Numbered from the stretch's first letter, positions 21,816-32,176 are shown. The stretch: 64,000 bases of DNA from Mesorhizobium sp. (GCA_004017535.1 SAJS01000006.1:186001-250000); one strand, 5' to 3'. The notes: generated by a model not told the origin, from the letters alone. Program-made: numbers and translations.

Positions 21816-22109
21816 ATGCCGACACGCAATGTTGTGCTGACGGAACACTTCGAAGAAGTGATCGATCGGCTGGTGAAAACCGGGCGTTATCAGAACGCAA
21901 GCGAGGTGTTGCGTGACGGCTTGCGGCTGCTCGAGCAGCGCGAGGCGAAGGAGGCGGCAAAGCTCGCGGTACTCAGGGAGGCTGCTAACATCGGCTTTCA
22001 CAACATCGAACAAGGTCGGTTCGAGGATTTTGCCAAGGACGGCCTTGAAGAATTCATGAGCAGCCTGGGACAACAGGCAAGCGCACGCGCGAAAAAAGCC
22101 GGCTTGTAA
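21816..22109 (+). CDS. parD: ParD-type antitoxin
   Basis: This is a 97-residue ribbon-helix-helix protein. The N-terminal DNA-binding strand-helix-helix is MPTRNVVLTEHFEEVIDRLVKTGRYQNASEVLRDGLRLLEQRE, shown here only as residue range 1-43. The acidic C-terminal half would wrap a ParE toxin. It normally neutralises ParE and represses its own operon through the palindrome upstream. The cognate toxin gene, starting 4 bases downstream, is broken by two frameshifts. This antitoxin is therefore an orphan, possibly still useful as an anti-toxin against related ParE proteins. Confidence 0.9.
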   Translation: MPTRNVVLTEHFEEVIDRLVKTGRYQNASEVLRDGLRLLEQREAKEAAKLAVLREAANIGFHNIEQGRFEDFAKDGLEEFMSSLGQQASARAKKAGL

Positions 22110-22113
22110 GACC

Positions 22114-22474
22114 ATGGCCCTATACCGGCTTCCGGGGCCGCAAAGGAAGACATCGTCCAGATACTCGCCCACACGGAAGTCAATTTCGGCGAAGTCGCGC
22201 GTGTCCGTTACGAACGGCTGTTGATCGTGGCCCTGCGCGACATTGCCGCCGATCCCGAGCGGGTGGGCAGCATTGCCCGCGGGGAGCTGGGGAACGATAT
22301 CCGTAGCTACCACCTGCGCTACCGTCGGGACCGCGCGCGTACCGAACATGGCCCGTCTTGCGACCGCGCCACTTCCTTCTTTATCGGAGGACGCTCCAGG
22401 TCATCGAGATTGGCCGCGCTCTCCACGACGCGATGGAATTACAGCGCCGTCTGCCCACGAGATTATGGCGATGA
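22114..22474 (+). pseudogene. parE: parE toxin remnant with two frameshifts
   Basis: Reading starts at ATG 22114 (MALYRL). It must then shift near 22130 to continue as GAAKEDIVQILAHTEVNFGE and VALRDIAADPERVGSI...SYHLRYRRDRA. It shifts again near 22345-22360 to finish as RPRHFLLYRRTLQVIEIGRA and LHDAMELQRRLPTRLWR before TGA 22472-22474. Concatenated, these give a full-length RelE/ParE-superfamily toxin of about 120 residues. Each shift looks like one missing base. Either the gene is dead or the sequence has two local errors; neighbouring genes are clean, so decay is favoured. Confidence 0.85.
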
Positions 22475-22535
22475 TTGACGGCAGTCCTGCTTCAGGCGGA
22501 TAGCGTTTTCGGGAAAGCCAAGTGCTTGTTTCCTC

Positions 22536-22612
22536 TGGTCGGAGTGGCAGGATTTGAACCTGCGACCCCCTCGTCCCGAACGAGGTGCGCTACCAGACTG
22601 CGCTACACTCCG
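22536..22612 (-). tRNA. tRNA-Pro (anticodon CGG)
   Basis: On the minus strand the acceptor stem CGGAGTG pairs with CACTCCG. It is followed by discriminator A and an encoded CCA (plus-strand TGGT 22536-22539). The anticodon arm CTCGT-TCGGG-ACGAG shows anticodon CGG for proline CCG codons. The T arm GCAGGTTCGAATCCTGC is canonical. The length of 77 bases including CCA is normal. Confidence 0.96.
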
Positions 22613-22814
22613 TGACCAGACGGCGGGCTTATAGCCGCCGCTTTTCGATACTGCAAGCGGCAATGGCAGCACTTCTGTCGCATTTCGTCGGCTTTCGTCT
22701 TGCCGGTCGGGGCGGTAGCGGGTTGAGGCAGTTCGCGAAAGGCGAGTTCCAGCCTTGTGTGACCAACCATGACCCCGCTAAAACGAGTTCTCCGGCCGCC
22801 TGGAGTCCCGAATC

Positions 22815-25052
22815 TTGCCTCAGCGCATCGTCAGTTTCGTCATGAGTGGCGGCGTCGGGTCGCGGCTGTGGCCGCTGTCGCGCGAGGACAACCCCAAGCA
22901 GTTCCATGATTTTTCCGGCGATGGCTCGATGCTGGCCAGGACCTTGCGCCGGCTGGCGGCGCGGCCGGACGGCGAGACGCCGATCTTCCTGATCGCCGCG
23001 GAGCGTCACGCCGAGCGCGTCCATGCCGACCTTGCCGGCGTTGATCTCAAGGGCGGCGGACCGTTGTTCGAGCCGACGGGCCGCAATACGGCCGCCGCCG
23101 TCGCGCTGGCCAGCCTACGCACGCTCTCCGAATATGGCGACGAGCTGGTGCTGGTGGTGCCGTCCGACCATGAGATCTCGACGACCGCTCAGTTCTGGCA
23201 AAGCATCGAGGCGGGCGCGGCCGCGGCAAATGCCGGGCGGCTAGTAGTGTTCGGCCTCAAGCCAACCCAGCCCGAGACCGGATATGGCTATATCGAGGTC
23301 GGGGCGGACAGGGGCGGCGTGTTCGACGTCTCGCGCTTTGTCGAGAAGCCGGATCTCGCCACCGCACAGGCCTATCTCGACGCCGGCAATTTCTACTGGA
23401 ACACCGGCATCTTCCTATTCCGCGCCGGCGCCATGCGCGACGCCTTCGCGGCCTATGAGCCGAAAATCTGGCAGGCGACCGAGGCTGCCTACAAGGCCGC
23501 GACCAGCGATCTCTCGGGCCTCTATATGCCGCTGGACCTTTATTCCGAGATCCCGTTGACCTCGATCGACTATGCCATCATGGAGCGCGCCAAGGGCATC
23601 GCTATGGTGCCGGCCGGCTTCCGTTGGAACGACCTCGGCTCCTGGCAGTCGCTGCTTGATGTCGGCCCGTCCGACAAGGACGGCAACGTCATCCTCGGCG
23701 ATGTCGTCGCCATCGATTGCGAAAACTCCTATATCCGCGGCGATGGCCGTTTGCTTTCGGCGATCGGCATGAAGGATGTCGCTATCGTCTCGACGGCCGA
23801 CGCCACCTTCGTCGCGCCGGTCAGCCACAGCCAGCACGTCAAGAAGATCGTCGAGCAGCTGGAGAAATCCGGCCGGCTGGAGACGCGGTTCACGCCGGCG
23901 CATGACCGCGTCATCGAGAGCGGCGCCTGGCGCAGGCGCGTGCGCCATTGGCTGATCGAGGAGACGCTGCCGCTGTGGTCGACGGTCGGCGTCGATGAGC
24001 GCCATGGCGGCTTCCACGAGGCCCTCGGCTTCGACGCCGCGCCGTTGATGAAACCCAAGCGAATGCGCACCCAGGCGCGCCAGGTCTACGCCTTTGCGGT
24101 GGCCAAGGAGCGTGGCTGGGACGGTCCGGCGGACAGGCTGATCGCCCACGGCATCGACTTCATGGCAGGTCAGGGCCGAACGAAGCGCGGCGGCTGGGTG
24201 CGCACGCTCAACATCGATGGCTCGGTCGCCGATCCTGTCGAGGACGCCTACGATCATTCCTGCGTTCTTCTGGCGCTGGCGCACGCCCACATGTCGGGCC
24301 ATCCAGATGCGTTGCGGCTCGGCGAGGAGACGTTTGCCTTCCTCGACGCGCATCTGGAAGACAGCCGCATGACCGGTTTTCTGGAAACCTCCGATGGGGC
24401 GGAGGAGCGGCGCTCCAACCCCCATATGCATCTGCTCGAGGCCTTCCTCGCCTGGCACAAGGCGACGGGCGAGCGCGCCTATCTGCGCCGCGCCGCGCGC
24501 ATCATCGATCTCTTCCGCAGCCATTTCTTCGATGCCGAAAGCTGGACGGTTGGCGAGTATTTCGACAAGGGCTGGAAGCCGGCCGCGGGTGAGAAGGGGA
24601 GCTGGACCGAGCCCGGCCATCATTTCGAATGGGCGTCCCTGCTGGTCGATTTCGCCGCCCGCAGCGGCCAGAGCGAGCTCACCGCCTTCGCCCGCAAGCT
24701 CTATGCCTCGGCCATTGCCAACGGCCTCAACCGCTCCACCGGCCTCGCCTATGGCGCGGTCTCGCGCCAGGGTCTGCCCCTCGACACAGTCTCGCGAAGC
24801 TGGCCCCAGGCCGAGGCGATCAAGGCGGCGATCGCGCTGGACGGGTCGGGCGGGCCGGACCTCAAGCCCGAGATCGAGGCGCGCGTCGGTCGCCTGTTTC
24901 GCTGGCACATCGACCCGGCGCCGCTCGGTCTCTGGATCGACCGCATCGACGAGCGCGGCCGCTCACTGGCGACCGAGGTGCCCGCCAGCATCTTCTATCA
25001 TCTGGTCTACGCGCTGACGCAATATCTGGACGGGACGGCGCAGAAGGGGTGA
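22815..25052 (+). CDS. Mannose-1-phosphate guanylyltransferase fused to an AGE-family isomerase
   Basis: This is a 745-residue two-domain protein. Residues 1-350 match ManC/GMPP nucleotidyltransferases: MSGGVGSRLWPLSREDNPKQ, VPSDHEIS, FVEKPD, NFYWNTGIFLFRA and WNDLGSWQSL. The C-terminal half (from about 375) is an alpha/alpha-barrel of the AGE superfamily: GGFHEALGFDAAP, KRMRTQARQVYAFAVAKE, DHSCVLLALAHAHM, GHHFEWASLLVDF. Usual ManC fusions carry a cupin phosphomannose isomerase there. The AGE domain probably supplies that step, giving fructose-6-P to mannose-6-P and then GDP-mannose for surface polysaccharide (inference). The TTG start (22815) is supported by GGAG at 22802 and by keeping the first beta strand. 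Confidence 0.88.
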   Translation: MPQRIVSFVMSGGVGSRLWPLSREDNPKQFHDFSGDGSMLARTLRRLAARPDGETPIFLIAAERHAERVHADLAGVDLKGGGPLFEPTGRNTAAAVALASLRTLSEYGDELVLVVPSDHEISTTAQFWQSIEAGAAAANAGRLVVFGLKPTQPETGYGYIEVGADRGGVFDVSRFVEKPDLATAQAYLDAGNFYWNTGIFLFRAGAMRDAFAAYEPKIWQATEAAYKAATSDLSGLYMPLDLYSEIPLTSIDYAIMERAKGIAMVPAGFRWNDLGSWQSLLDVGPSDKDGNVILGDVVAIDCENSYIRGDGRLLSAIGMKDVAIVSTADATFVAPVSHSQHVKKIVEQLEKSGRLETRFTPAHDRVIESGAWRRRVRHWLIEETLPLWSTVGVDERHGGFHEALGFDAAPLMKPKRMRTQARQVYAFAVAKERGWDGPADRLIAHGIDFMAGQGRTKRGGWVRTLNIDGSVADPVEDAYDHSCVLLALAHAHMSGHPDALRLGEETFAFLDAHLEDSRMTGFLETSDGAEERRSNPHMHLLEAFLAWHKATGERAYLRRAARIIDLFRSHFFDAESWTVGEYFDKGWKPAAGEKGSWTEPGHHFEWASLLVDFAARSGQSELTAFARKLYASAIANGLNRSTGLAYGAVSRQGLPLDTVSRSWPQAEAIKAAIALDGSGGPDLKPEIEARVGRLFRWHIDPAPLGLWIDRIDERGRSLATEVPASIFYHLVYALTQYLDGTAQKG

Positions 25053-25085
25053 GCCGGTTCGGCACGGCCCGATCAAACATCGTCG

Positions 25086-25814
25086 TCATGGCGTCGCGCT
25101 TCCGCGCACAATCAGCGACAGCAGCGCGACGACCGGCGGCGCCGCAAACGACCAGACACCGATCTGCACATGGAGCAGCGCGGCCGTTCCGCATCCGAGA
25201 GCGAAGACGGCCACCATGCCCGACATCCGCGCGAAGCGCCAGCGTGACGCGGCAGTATTTTCGGCCGACGAGCCGTAGATCAGGTCGGCCAGGTCAAGCA
25301 TGATCTGGGTCGTGGTGCCCGTCATCAGTGTCGAAGGCGGCAGGCTGGCGAGATGGACGCGATGCGCGGCGTTCTGCACCGCCATGGCCGAAACCAAGAT
25401 CATTCCCGTTACGATGGCGGCCCAATGGTCGCCATCGGGGAAAGGTCCGAGCCGGACCGCCAGAACGGCGGCTGCGATCAGCAATACGAGCTTGATCGTC
25501 AGCAGGTAACGAAAGACCGGCGCTTCCCGGTGTCGCAGCGCGTTCGACAACAGCCGGCTGAGGATGACAACAGCGCAAAAGACCGGCAGCGCCAGCAGCT
25601 TCGACAGGGCGCCTGACGTGCCGAGCGCAAGGGAGGCGCCGAGCGTCACGAAGTTGCCGGTGACATGCGCGGTAAACAGCCCCTGGAGCGCCAGGAAACC
25701 CATCGGGTCGACATAGCCGCCGTTGAAGCCGAGCAGCAGCGGCAACACGACGGCTCGCTTGTCCTTGGCTTCACCCGCCATCTTGGCCTCGTTTGCCTTC
25801 GGCGCCGCCGGCAA
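25086..25814 (-). CDS. DUF1275 (YoaK family) membrane protein
   Basis: This 242-residue protein has about six predicted membrane segments. The family signature is visible: GYVDPMGFLALQGLFTAHVTGN near the N-terminus, with FNGG before it, and a late LMTGTTTQIMLDLADL. Function of the family is unknown. An alternative start is Met12 at 25781. It sits 60 bases downstream of betB on the same strand and may be read from the bet operon, but nothing ties it functionally to choline. Confidence 0.85.
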   Translation of the reverse strand: MPAAPKANEAKMAGEAKDKRAVVLPLLLGFNGGYVDPMGFLALQGLFTAHVTGNFVTLGASLALGTSGALSKLLALPVFCAVVILSRLLSNALRHREAPVFRYLLTIKLVLLIAAAVLAVRLGPFPDGDHWAAIVTGMILVSAMAVQNAAHRVHLASLPPSTLMTGTTTQIMLDLADLIYGSSAENTAASRWRFARMSGMVAVFALGCGTAALLHVQIGVWSFAAPPVVALLSLIVRGSATP

Positions 25815-25874
25815 GGTTGTGGCAAACCGGGGCGAGGAGTACAGCGCGCTGATCTGCCGAAACGGATCGCGACA

Positions 25875-27338
25875 TCAATAAGGCGCCGCCACGTCACCCG
25901 TCTCGACATAAACCGCCTTGAGCTGGGAATAATGCGCCAGCGCGGCAAGCGAGTTCTCGCGGCCGATGCCGGACTGCTTGACGCCGCCGAAGGGCATTTC
26001 CACCGGGGTCAGATTGTAGGCGTTGATCCAGCAGGTGCCGGCCTGCAGCTCGGCGATCACCCGATGCGCGCGTGGCAGGTCGCGCGTGAACACGCCGGCC
26101 GCCAGCCCGAACTCGGTGTCGTTGGCGCGCTCGATCACCTCGTCCTCGCTGTCGAATTTCAAGACGCTCATCACCGGTCCGAAAATCTCTTCGCGCGCGA
26201 TGCGCATCGTATCGGTGACGCCGGTGAACACGGTCGGCTCGATGAAGAAACCGCCGTCGAAACCCTGCAGCGACGGCACGTTGCCGCCGCAGGCGAGCTG
26301 AGCGCCGTCCTGCTTGCCGGCTTCGATGTACGAGACGACTTTCTCCTGCTGCAGCCTGTTGACCAGCGGCCCCATCTGCGTTTCCGGATCGAGCGGATCG
26401 CCGATGCGGATCTTCTTGGTCCGCTCGACCAGCCGCTCGACAAAGCGGTCATGCAGGCCTTTCTGCACGAAGACGCGCGTGCCGTTCGAGCAGATCTGCC
26501 CGGTCGAATAGAAATTGCCGAGCATGGCGCCGCCGATGGCGTTCTCGAGCTCGGCATCGTCGAAGACGATGAGCGGCGACTTGCCGCCGAGCTCCATCGT
26601 CGCGTGCTTCATCTTGGAGCCGGCGAGCGACAGCACCTTGCGGCCGGTCGGTACCGAGCCGGTCACCGAAACTTTTGCCACGACGTCATGCCCGACGAGG
26701 CCGGCGCCGACATCGCCATAGCCTTGCACGACATTGAACAGGCCATCCGGCAAACCCGCCTCGCTGTAGATCTCGGCCAGCGCCAGCGCCGAAAGCGGCG
26801 TGTTCTCCGAAGGCTTGAACACCATGGCGTTGCCCATGGCCAAGGCCGGCGCCGACTTCCAGCCGGCGATCTGGATCGGATAGTTCCAGGCGCCGATGCC
26901 GACGCACACGCCGAGCGGCTCGCGCCTCGTATAGGCGAAAGGCCCGCCGAGATCGATCATCTCGCCATTGAAGGCGGCGACCGCGCCGGCGAAATATTCC
27001 AGGCAATCCGCCGCCGAAGGCGCATCCGCCACCAGCGTCTCCTGGATCGCCTTTCCGGTGTCGAGCGTCTCGATGCGGGCGAGATCGGCGTTGCGTGCGC
27101 GCAGAATGTCGGCGGCGCGGCGCAGGATGCGGCCGCGCTCGACGGGCTTCAGCCGCGCCCAAGCCGGCTGCGCGGAGCGGGCCGCCTCGATCGCCAGCTC
27201 CAGCACATTCGGCGTCGCCGAATGCAGGGTGGCGATGGTCTCGCCGGTTGCCGGATAGATCACCGGCAGCGGCGTGCCGCCCTCATCCTCGATATAGCGG
27301 CCGTTGACATAGTGCGATGCGGTCGGCTGGGCACGCAT
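25875..27338 (-). CDS. betB: Betaine aldehyde dehydrogenase
   Basis: BetB oxidises betaine aldehyde to glycine betaine with NAD(P). The 487-residue protein shows the ALDH features: [33 protein letters not shown], the general-base Glu in TMELGGKSP, and catalytic Cys283 in [11 protein letters not shown]. Specific BetB features such as the ending [14 protein letters not shown] are present. I prefer ATG 27338 over the upstream Met at 27350. It is the last bet gene on the minus strand, after betA. Confidence 0.95.
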   Translation of the reverse strand: MRAQPTASHYVNGRYIEDEGGTPLPVIYPATGETIATLHSATPNVLELAIEAARSAQPAWARLKPVERGRILRRAADILRARNADLARIETLDTGKAIQETLVADAPSAADCLEYFAGAVAAFNGEMIDLGGPFAYTRREPLGVCVGIGAWNYPIQIAGWKSAPALAMGNAMVFKPSENTPLSALALAEIYSEAGLPDGLFNVVQGYGDVGAGLVGHDVVAKVSVTGSVPTGRKVLSLAGSKMKHATMELGGKSPLIVFDDAELENAIGGAMLGNFYSTGQICSNGTRVFVQKGLHDRFVERLVERTKKIRIGDPLDPETQMGPLVNRLQQEKVVSYIEAGKQDGAQLACGGNVPSLQGFDGGFFIEPTVFTGVTDTMRIAREEIFGPVMSVLKFDSEDEVIERANDTEFGLAAGVFTRDLPRAHRVIAELQAGTCWINAYNLTPVEMPFGGVKQSGIGRENSLAALAHYSQLKAVYVETGDVAAPY

Positions 27339-27387
27339 GGCTTTCTCCAACTCTGTTCGCCGGGAGGGCGGTCAGCCCGACAATGCC

Positions 27388-29040
27388 CTATCGGTCCGCC
27401 ACCTGCCAGCGCGGATTGATCCAGGGTTCCTGGTTGGATGGCGCCAGCGGCGTGCGGCCGAGGATATGGTCGGACGCCTTTTCGCCGGTCATGATCGAGG
27501 GGGCGTTGAGGTTGCCGTTGGTCACTCGCGGGAAGATCGAGGAATCGGCGACGCGCAACCCCTCGACGCCGATCACCCGGCACTCCGGATCGACGACGGC
27601 GGTCAAATCGTCGGCGCGTCCCATCCGGCAGGTGCCACAGGGATGGTAGGCGCTCTCGGCATGGTCGCGTATGAAGGCGTCGAGCTCGTCATCGGTCTGC
27701 ACATGAGAGCCCGGCGAAATCTCCTTGCCGCGAAAGCCATCGAAAGCCTTCTGGCCAAAGATCTCGCGCGTCAGCCGGATGCAGTGGCGGAACTCGCTCC
27801 AGTCGTCAGGATGCGACATGTAGTTGAAGCGGATCACCGGCTTCGCCTTCGCATCCGGCGAGCGCAGCGTCACTGAACCGCGCGACTTCGAACGCATCGG
27901 TCCGACATGCGCCTGGAAACCATGCGACTTCGCCGCTGACTTGCCGTCATAGCGCACCGCCGCCGGGATGAAGTGATACTGGATATCGGGGTAGTCGACG
28001 CCGGCCTGCGAACGCACGAAAGCGGCCGCCTCGAAATGGTTGGTGGCGCCGAGGCCGCTCTTGAAGAACAGCCACTGCGCGCCGATCAATGCCTTGGAGA
28101 AAGGGTTGAGCACCGAGTTCAACGTGATCGGCCTGGTCGATTCCTGCTGGATATAGAGTTCCAGATGATCCTGCAGATTGGCGCCGACACCTGGACGGTC
28201 GGCGATCACCTTTATGCCGTTCTCCTGCAGATGCGCGCCCGGACCGATGCCGGACAGCATCAGGATCTTCGGCGAGTTGATCGACGACGCCGCGACGATC
28301 ACCTCACGCCGCGCCTTAACGACCTGAATCTTTTTGTTAGCTTCGATCTCGACGCCGATCGCGCGTTGATTCTCGATCACCACGCGCCGGGCGAAGCCTT
28401 TGACCAGGCTCACATTCCTGCGTTTGAGAGCCGGCTTCAGATAGGCGTTCGCCGCCGACCAGCGGCGGCCGCCAAGAATGGTCTGCTCCATCGGCCCGAA
28501 GCCTTCCTGCTTGGAGCCGTTGTAGTCGTCGGTGAGTTCGAAGCCCGCCTGGCGGCCTGCCTCGACAAAGGCGCCATAGAGCGGATTCTTCCGTGTGCCG
28601 CGCTGCACGTGCAATGGTCCGCCGTGGCCCCGCCAGCCATCCTCGCCGCCGTCGGAATCCTCCATGCGCTTGAAGTAGGGGAGCACGTCGGCGAAGCCCC
28701 AGCCGGTCGCACCCTGTTCTGCCCAATGGTCGAAGTCGTGCGCATGGCCGCGCACATAGACCATGCCGTTGATCGAGGACGAGCCGCCGATCACCTTGCC
28801 GCGCGGCGTCGCCAGCACGCGACCGCCGAGATGCGGCTCCGGCTCGCTGGCGAAACCCCAGTCGTAGAGGCTCATATTGAGCGGGATCGACAGCGCCGAC
28901 GGCATCTGGATCAGCGGCCCCATATCGGTGCCGCCGAACTCAATGACGATCACCGAGTGCTTGCCGTCTTCCGACAGCCGATAGGCCATGGCCGAACCGG
29001 CGGAGCCGGAGCCGATAATGACGAAATCCGCTTCAAGCAT
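27388..29040 (-). CDS. betA: Choline dehydrogenase
   Basis: This is a 550-residue GMC flavoprotein oxidising choline to betaine aldehyde, and often the aldehyde further, at the membrane. The FAD-binding motif GSGSAG is at residues 10-15, the GMC signature [15 protein letters not shown] is in the first quarter, and the catalytic His lies in [13 protein letters not shown]. Its start overlaps the stop of the preceding dehydratase-like gene by 8 bases, so translation is coupled. In S. meliloti the order is betI-C-B-A; here A precedes B and an extra gene intervenes. Confidence 0.95.
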   Translation of the reverse strand: MLEADFVIIGSGSAGSAMAYRLSEDGKHSVIVIEFGGTDMGPLIQMPSALSIPLNMSLYDWGFASEPEPHLGGRVLATPRGKVIGGSSSINGMVYVRGHAHDFDHWAEQGATGWGFADVLPYFKRMEDSDGGEDGWRGHGGPLHVQRGTRKNPLYGAFVEAGRQAGFELTDDYNGSKQEGFGPMEQTILGGRRWSAANAYLKPALKRRNVSLVKGFARRVVIENQRAIGVEIEANKKIQVVKARREVIVAASSINSPKILMLSGIGPGAHLQENGIKVIADRPGVGANLQDHLELYIQQESTRPITLNSVLNPFSKALIGAQWLFFKSGLGATNHFEAAAFVRSQAGVDYPDIQYHFIPAAVRYDGKSAAKSHGFQAHVGPMRSKSRGSVTLRSPDAKAKPVIRFNYMSHPDDWSEFRHCIRLTREIFGQKAFDGFRGKEISPGSHVQTDDELDAFIRDHAESAYHPCGTCRMGRADDLTAVVDPECRVIGVEGLRVADSSIFPRVTNGNLNAPSIMTGEKASDHILGRTPLAPSNQEPWINPRWQVADR

Positions 29041-30034
29041 TGTTCATATGCGCCATAAAATCGGCGAGCGAGACATTGCCGCCGGTTGCAACCACAAGGA
29101 CGGTTTTTCCCGCCACATCCACCTTGCCGCCGAGAAAGGCGGCGAGCGACGCCGCGCCCGAAGGCTCCAGCACCAGCTTCATCCGCTCGAAGGCGATCTT
29201 CATCGCCCGCCGCACCGAGGCGTCGTCGACGGTGACGCCGCGCACGCCGGCGGCGCTGACGGCCGCGAAGGGCGCATCGCCGGGCTTGCGCGCCATCAAC
29301 CCGTCGCAGATCGATTTCGGTCCGATCGGCATCGTCTCGATCGCGCCATGCGCCAGCGATGAGCCCATGCCGTTGAAACCCTCCGGCTCGACGGCGATGA
29401 TCTCGGTCTTGGGTGACAGATAGTGGAAGGCGAGCGATACGCCGCCGATCAGCCCGCCGCCGCCGACCGAGCAGAACACCAGGTCGGCATGCGCCTTCTT
29501 CGCGCCCAACTGGTCGAGCGCTTCCAGCCCGGCGCCGGCCTGGCCGGCGACGATCTCCGGATCGTCGAAGGGATGCAGCAAGGTGAGGTGCTCGGTCTCG
29601 GCGATCTCGCGCGCCTTGGCGGCCGCAACCTCCTCGCGGGCGCGGTCGCCATGGTCGGTCAGCACCACGCGCGCGCCATAGCCCGCGGTCGCGTCACGTT
29701 TTGCGGCCGGCGCGTCGATCGGCATGACGATGGTGACCGGAATGCCCAGCGCCTGGCCGGCGGCCGCCAGCCCCTGCGCGAAATTGCCGGAGGAGTAGGC
29801 CACCACGCCCTTCTTCGCTTCATCCGGCGAAAGCCGCTTCAGCCGCCAATAGGCGCCGCGCACCTTGAAGGAGCCGGCCCATTGCAGCGACTCCGGCTTG
29901 ACGAAGACGCGCGCCGCGCCGGTTTCCCTGGCCAAAGCCGCCGACTCCAGGAGCGGCGTCACCTGCGTGGCCGTCGAGGTGACGGCATAGGCCTGCCTCA
30001 GATGATCAAGCGGTGGGACGAGAATGTCTGCCAT
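29033..30034 (-). CDS. Threonine/serine dehydratase-like PLP enzyme inside the bet operon
   Basis: This 333-residue fold-type II PLP enzyme has the PLP lysine in [15 protein letters not shown], the phosphate loop [10 protein letters not shown] and a C-terminal VATGGNVS. It lacks the ACT regulatory domain of biosynthetic IlvA. It therefore resembles catabolic TdcB, serine racemase or the EutB dehydratase of ectoine degradation. The start is ambiguous between ATG 30034 and ATG 30037; GAGAGG lies just upstream and favours 30034. It overlaps betC (ATGA) and betA (8 bases), so it is embedded in the operon. Its substrate, perhaps serine or threonine from betaine breakdown, is unknown. Confidence 0.85.
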   Translation of the reverse strand: MADILVPPLDHLRQAYAVTSTATQVTPLLESAALARETGAARVFVKPESLQWAGSFKVRGAYWRLKRLSPDEAKKGVVAYSSGNFAQGLAAAGQALGIPVTIVMPIDAPAAKRDATAGYGARVVLTDHGDRAREEVAAAKAREIAETEHLTLLHPFDDPEIVAGQAGAGLEALDQLGAKKAHADLVFCSVGGGGLIGGVSLAFHYLSPKTEIIAVEPEGFNGMGSSLAHGAIETMPIGPKSICDGLMARKPGDAPFAAVSAAGVRGVTVDDASVRRAMKIAFERMKLVLEPSGAASLAAFLGGKVDVAGKTVLVVATGGNVSLADFMAHMNNA

Positions 30035-31563
30035 CATTCGCCTCTCGGATACCGTTTGCTCTCCTCGAGATTGTCGAGGTTCATGTGATTGCGCATGTAG
30101 CGTTCCGATGCCTTCTGCAGCGGCTGGAACTCCCACGGGTAGTAGGCGCCGTTGCGCAGCGCCGGGTAGACGACCCAGCGACGCGCCTGGCTTTCGCGCA
30201 CGGCAGCGTCGAAGTCCGCCATGTTCCAGCGCACGCGAACCTTTTCCATGAAGGCCGAAACCAGATCGGCGTAAGCCGGGTTAGCGCCGAGATTGTCGAG
30301 CTCGCGCGGATCGGCGTCGAGATCGAAGAGCTGCGGCGGATCGAGCTCGCAATGAACGAATTTGTATTTGCCCTCGCGGATCGCCACCATCGGCGCGTAG
30401 GAGCCCTCGGCCGCATACTCCATCAGCACCGGCGCCAAGCGCTCCTTGCCGCAGGCAAGCGGCAGCAGCGACTGGCCGTCCGTCCACGGCGCGATGCCGC
30501 TCATGTCGATGCCGGCGAGGTCGCAGAGCGTCGGCGCCACGTCGAGATTGGAGACGGGCGTCTCGATCAGTCCCGCCTTAATGCCTTTGCCGGCCATCAT
30601 CAAAGGCACGCGCGCCGCGCCCTCGTAGAAGCACATCTTGAACCACAGGCCGCGCTCGCCCAGCATGTCGCCATGGTCGGAGCAGAACAGCACGATCGTG
30701 TCGTCCGCCATGCGCGTGCGTTCGAGCACCGAGAGCAACTCGCCGAGCTTGTCGTCGAGATAGGAGATATTGGCGAAATAGCCGCGCCGCGAGCGGCGGA
30801 TCTGCTCGGGCGTGATGTGGAAACTGTCGTAGTCGGACGCCTTGTAGAGCCGCTTTGAATGCGGATCCTGGCTGTCGTAGGGGATGAAGCCCACCTCCGG
30901 CTCCAGCGCCGGGCAGTCCTCGTAGAGGTCCCAGTATTTGCGCCGCGCGACATAGGGATCGTGCGGATGGGTGAAGGAGACGGTCAGGCACCATGGCCGG
31001 CTCGCCGGATCGTCCGACACGCGGGCGAACTCATAGAGCTTCTGCGTCGCATGGAAGGCGACCTCGTCGTCATATTCCATCTGGTTGGTGATCTCGGCGA
31101 CGCCGGCGCCGGTGACCGAACCCAGATTGTGGTACCACCAGTCGATGCGCTCGCCGGGCTTGCGGTAGTCCGGCGTCCAGCCGAAATCGGCCGGGTAGAT
31201 GTCGGTGGTCAGCCGCTCCTCGAAACCGTGCAACTGGTCCGGACCGACGAAATGCATCTTGCCGGAGAGCACCGGGTGATAGCCGGCGCTGCGCAGATGA
31301 TGCGCGTAGGTCGGGATCGAGGAAGCGAATTCCGCGGCGTTGTCATAGACCTGGGTGCGCGACGGCAGTTGCCCGCTCATGAAGGAGGCGCGGCCCGGCG
31401 CGCAGAGCGGCGAGGCGGTATAGTTGTTGGCGAAGCGCGCCGAGCGCTGGGCCAGCGCCTTCAGATTGGGGGCATGCAGGAACTCGGCCGGGCCGTCTGG
31501 GAAGAACGTGCCGTTGAGCTGATCGACCATGACGATCAGGAAATTGGGTCGCCGGGTGGTCAA
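30034..31563 (-). CDS. betC: Choline-sulfatase
   Basis: BetC hydrolyses choline-O-sulfate to choline and sulfate. The 509-residue protein carries the type I sulfatase motif CAPGR with Cys54 as the residue converted to formylglycine. Metal ligands are in [11 protein letters not shown] and [12 protein letters not shown]. The position of Cys54 matches what I recall for the S. meliloti enzyme. There is no signal peptide, so it acts on imported substrate. The gene overlaps betI by 4 bases upstream and the dehydratase downstream. A formylglycine-generating enzyme must come from elsewhere. Confidence 0.95.
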   Translation of the reverse strand: MTTRRPNFLIVMVDQLNGTFFPDGPAEFLHAPNLKALAQRSARFANNYTASPLCAPGRASFMSGQLPSRTQVYDNAAEFASSIPTYAHHLRSAGYHPVLSGKMHFVGPDQLHGFEERLTTDIYPADFGWTPDYRKPGERIDWWYHNLGSVTGAGVAEITNQMEYDDEVAFHATQKLYEFARVSDDPASRPWCLTVSFTHPHDPYVARRKYWDLYEDCPALEPEVGFIPYDSQDPHSKRLYKASDYDSFHITPEQIRRSRRGYFANISYLDDKLGELLSVLERTRMADDTIVLFCSDHGDMLGERGLWFKMCFYEGAARVPLMMAGKGIKAGLIETPVSNLDVAPTLCDLAGIDMSGIAPWTDGQSLLPLACGKERLAPVLMEYAAEGSYAPMVAIREGKYKFVHCELDPPQLFDLDADPRELDNLGANPAYADLVSAFMEKVRVRWNMADFDAAVRESQARRWVVYPALRNGAYYPWEFQPLQKASERYMRNHMNLDNLEESKRYPRGE

Positions 31564-32150
31564 GGCATGCTCCGTCCGTTGAGCTTGGTTTCGAGATAGT
31601 CTTCCACAAGCGCGATCGCGGTCTGCGCGTCCGGCACGCCGTCCTTCAGCGCGCGGCGGATATAGAGCCCGTCAATCAGCGCGGCGGTCGCTTCCGCCAC
31701 GCGGTCGGCCTCGGCCCTGGGCAGGATGCCGGTCAGCCCGCTCATCAGGTTGGAATGCAGCCGCCGCGCATAGATGCGCAGCAGCCGCCGCAGCTCGGTC
31801 GATTTCTGCGCCTCGACATAGAAGGCAAGCCAGGCGGCGATGATCTCAGCTTGGAACTGGTCATCGGAGAAGCTGACCGCGACCACGGATGAGACGCGCT
31901 CACGCGCTGTGCCGGCGGTGTGAAGCGCGCGCCTGGTGTCGATATTGAGCTCCGTCAAGATGTGCCGCATCGTCGCGAACAGCAGCTCGTCCTTGGCGCC
32001 GAAATAGTGATGCGCCAGTGCCGACGACACGCCGGCCCGGCCGGCGATCTCCGACATCGTCACGTCCAGCGAGCCGCGCTCGCCGATCGCTGAGATCGTC
32101 GCGTCGATCAGCGCCTTGCGGCGCAGGGGTTCCATTCCGATTTTCGGCAT
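31560..32150 (-). CDS. betI: BetI, TetR-family repressor of the bet operon
   Basis: This 196-residue protein has an N-terminal helix-turn-helix ([20 protein letters not shown]) and the BetI-type C-terminal ligand domain ([27 protein letters not shown], seen at about residues 110-136). BetI represses choline genes until choline is present. It is the promoter-proximal gene of the operon. A strong inverted repeat lies 27-56 bases upstream of its start, a natural autoregulatory site. Confidence 0.95.
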   Translation of the reverse strand: MPKIGMEPLRRKALIDATISAIGERGSLDVTMSEIAGRAGVSSALAHHYFGAKDELLFATMRHILTELNIDTRRALHTAGTARERVSSVVAVSFSDDQFQAEIIAAWLAFYVEAQKSTELRRLLRIYARRLHSNLMSGLTGILPRAEADRVAEATAALIDGLYIRRALKDGVPDAQTAIALVEDYLETKLNGRSMP

Positions 32151-32176
32151 TTGGGGGTCCGTTCGGGTCGAGATTA

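Noticed and set aside
30859-31599. Long plus-strand open frames across betC, betA and betB (also 25665-27419 and 27973-29058).
   Set aside because: They are shadows of the bet genes, with no start-site signals or domains.
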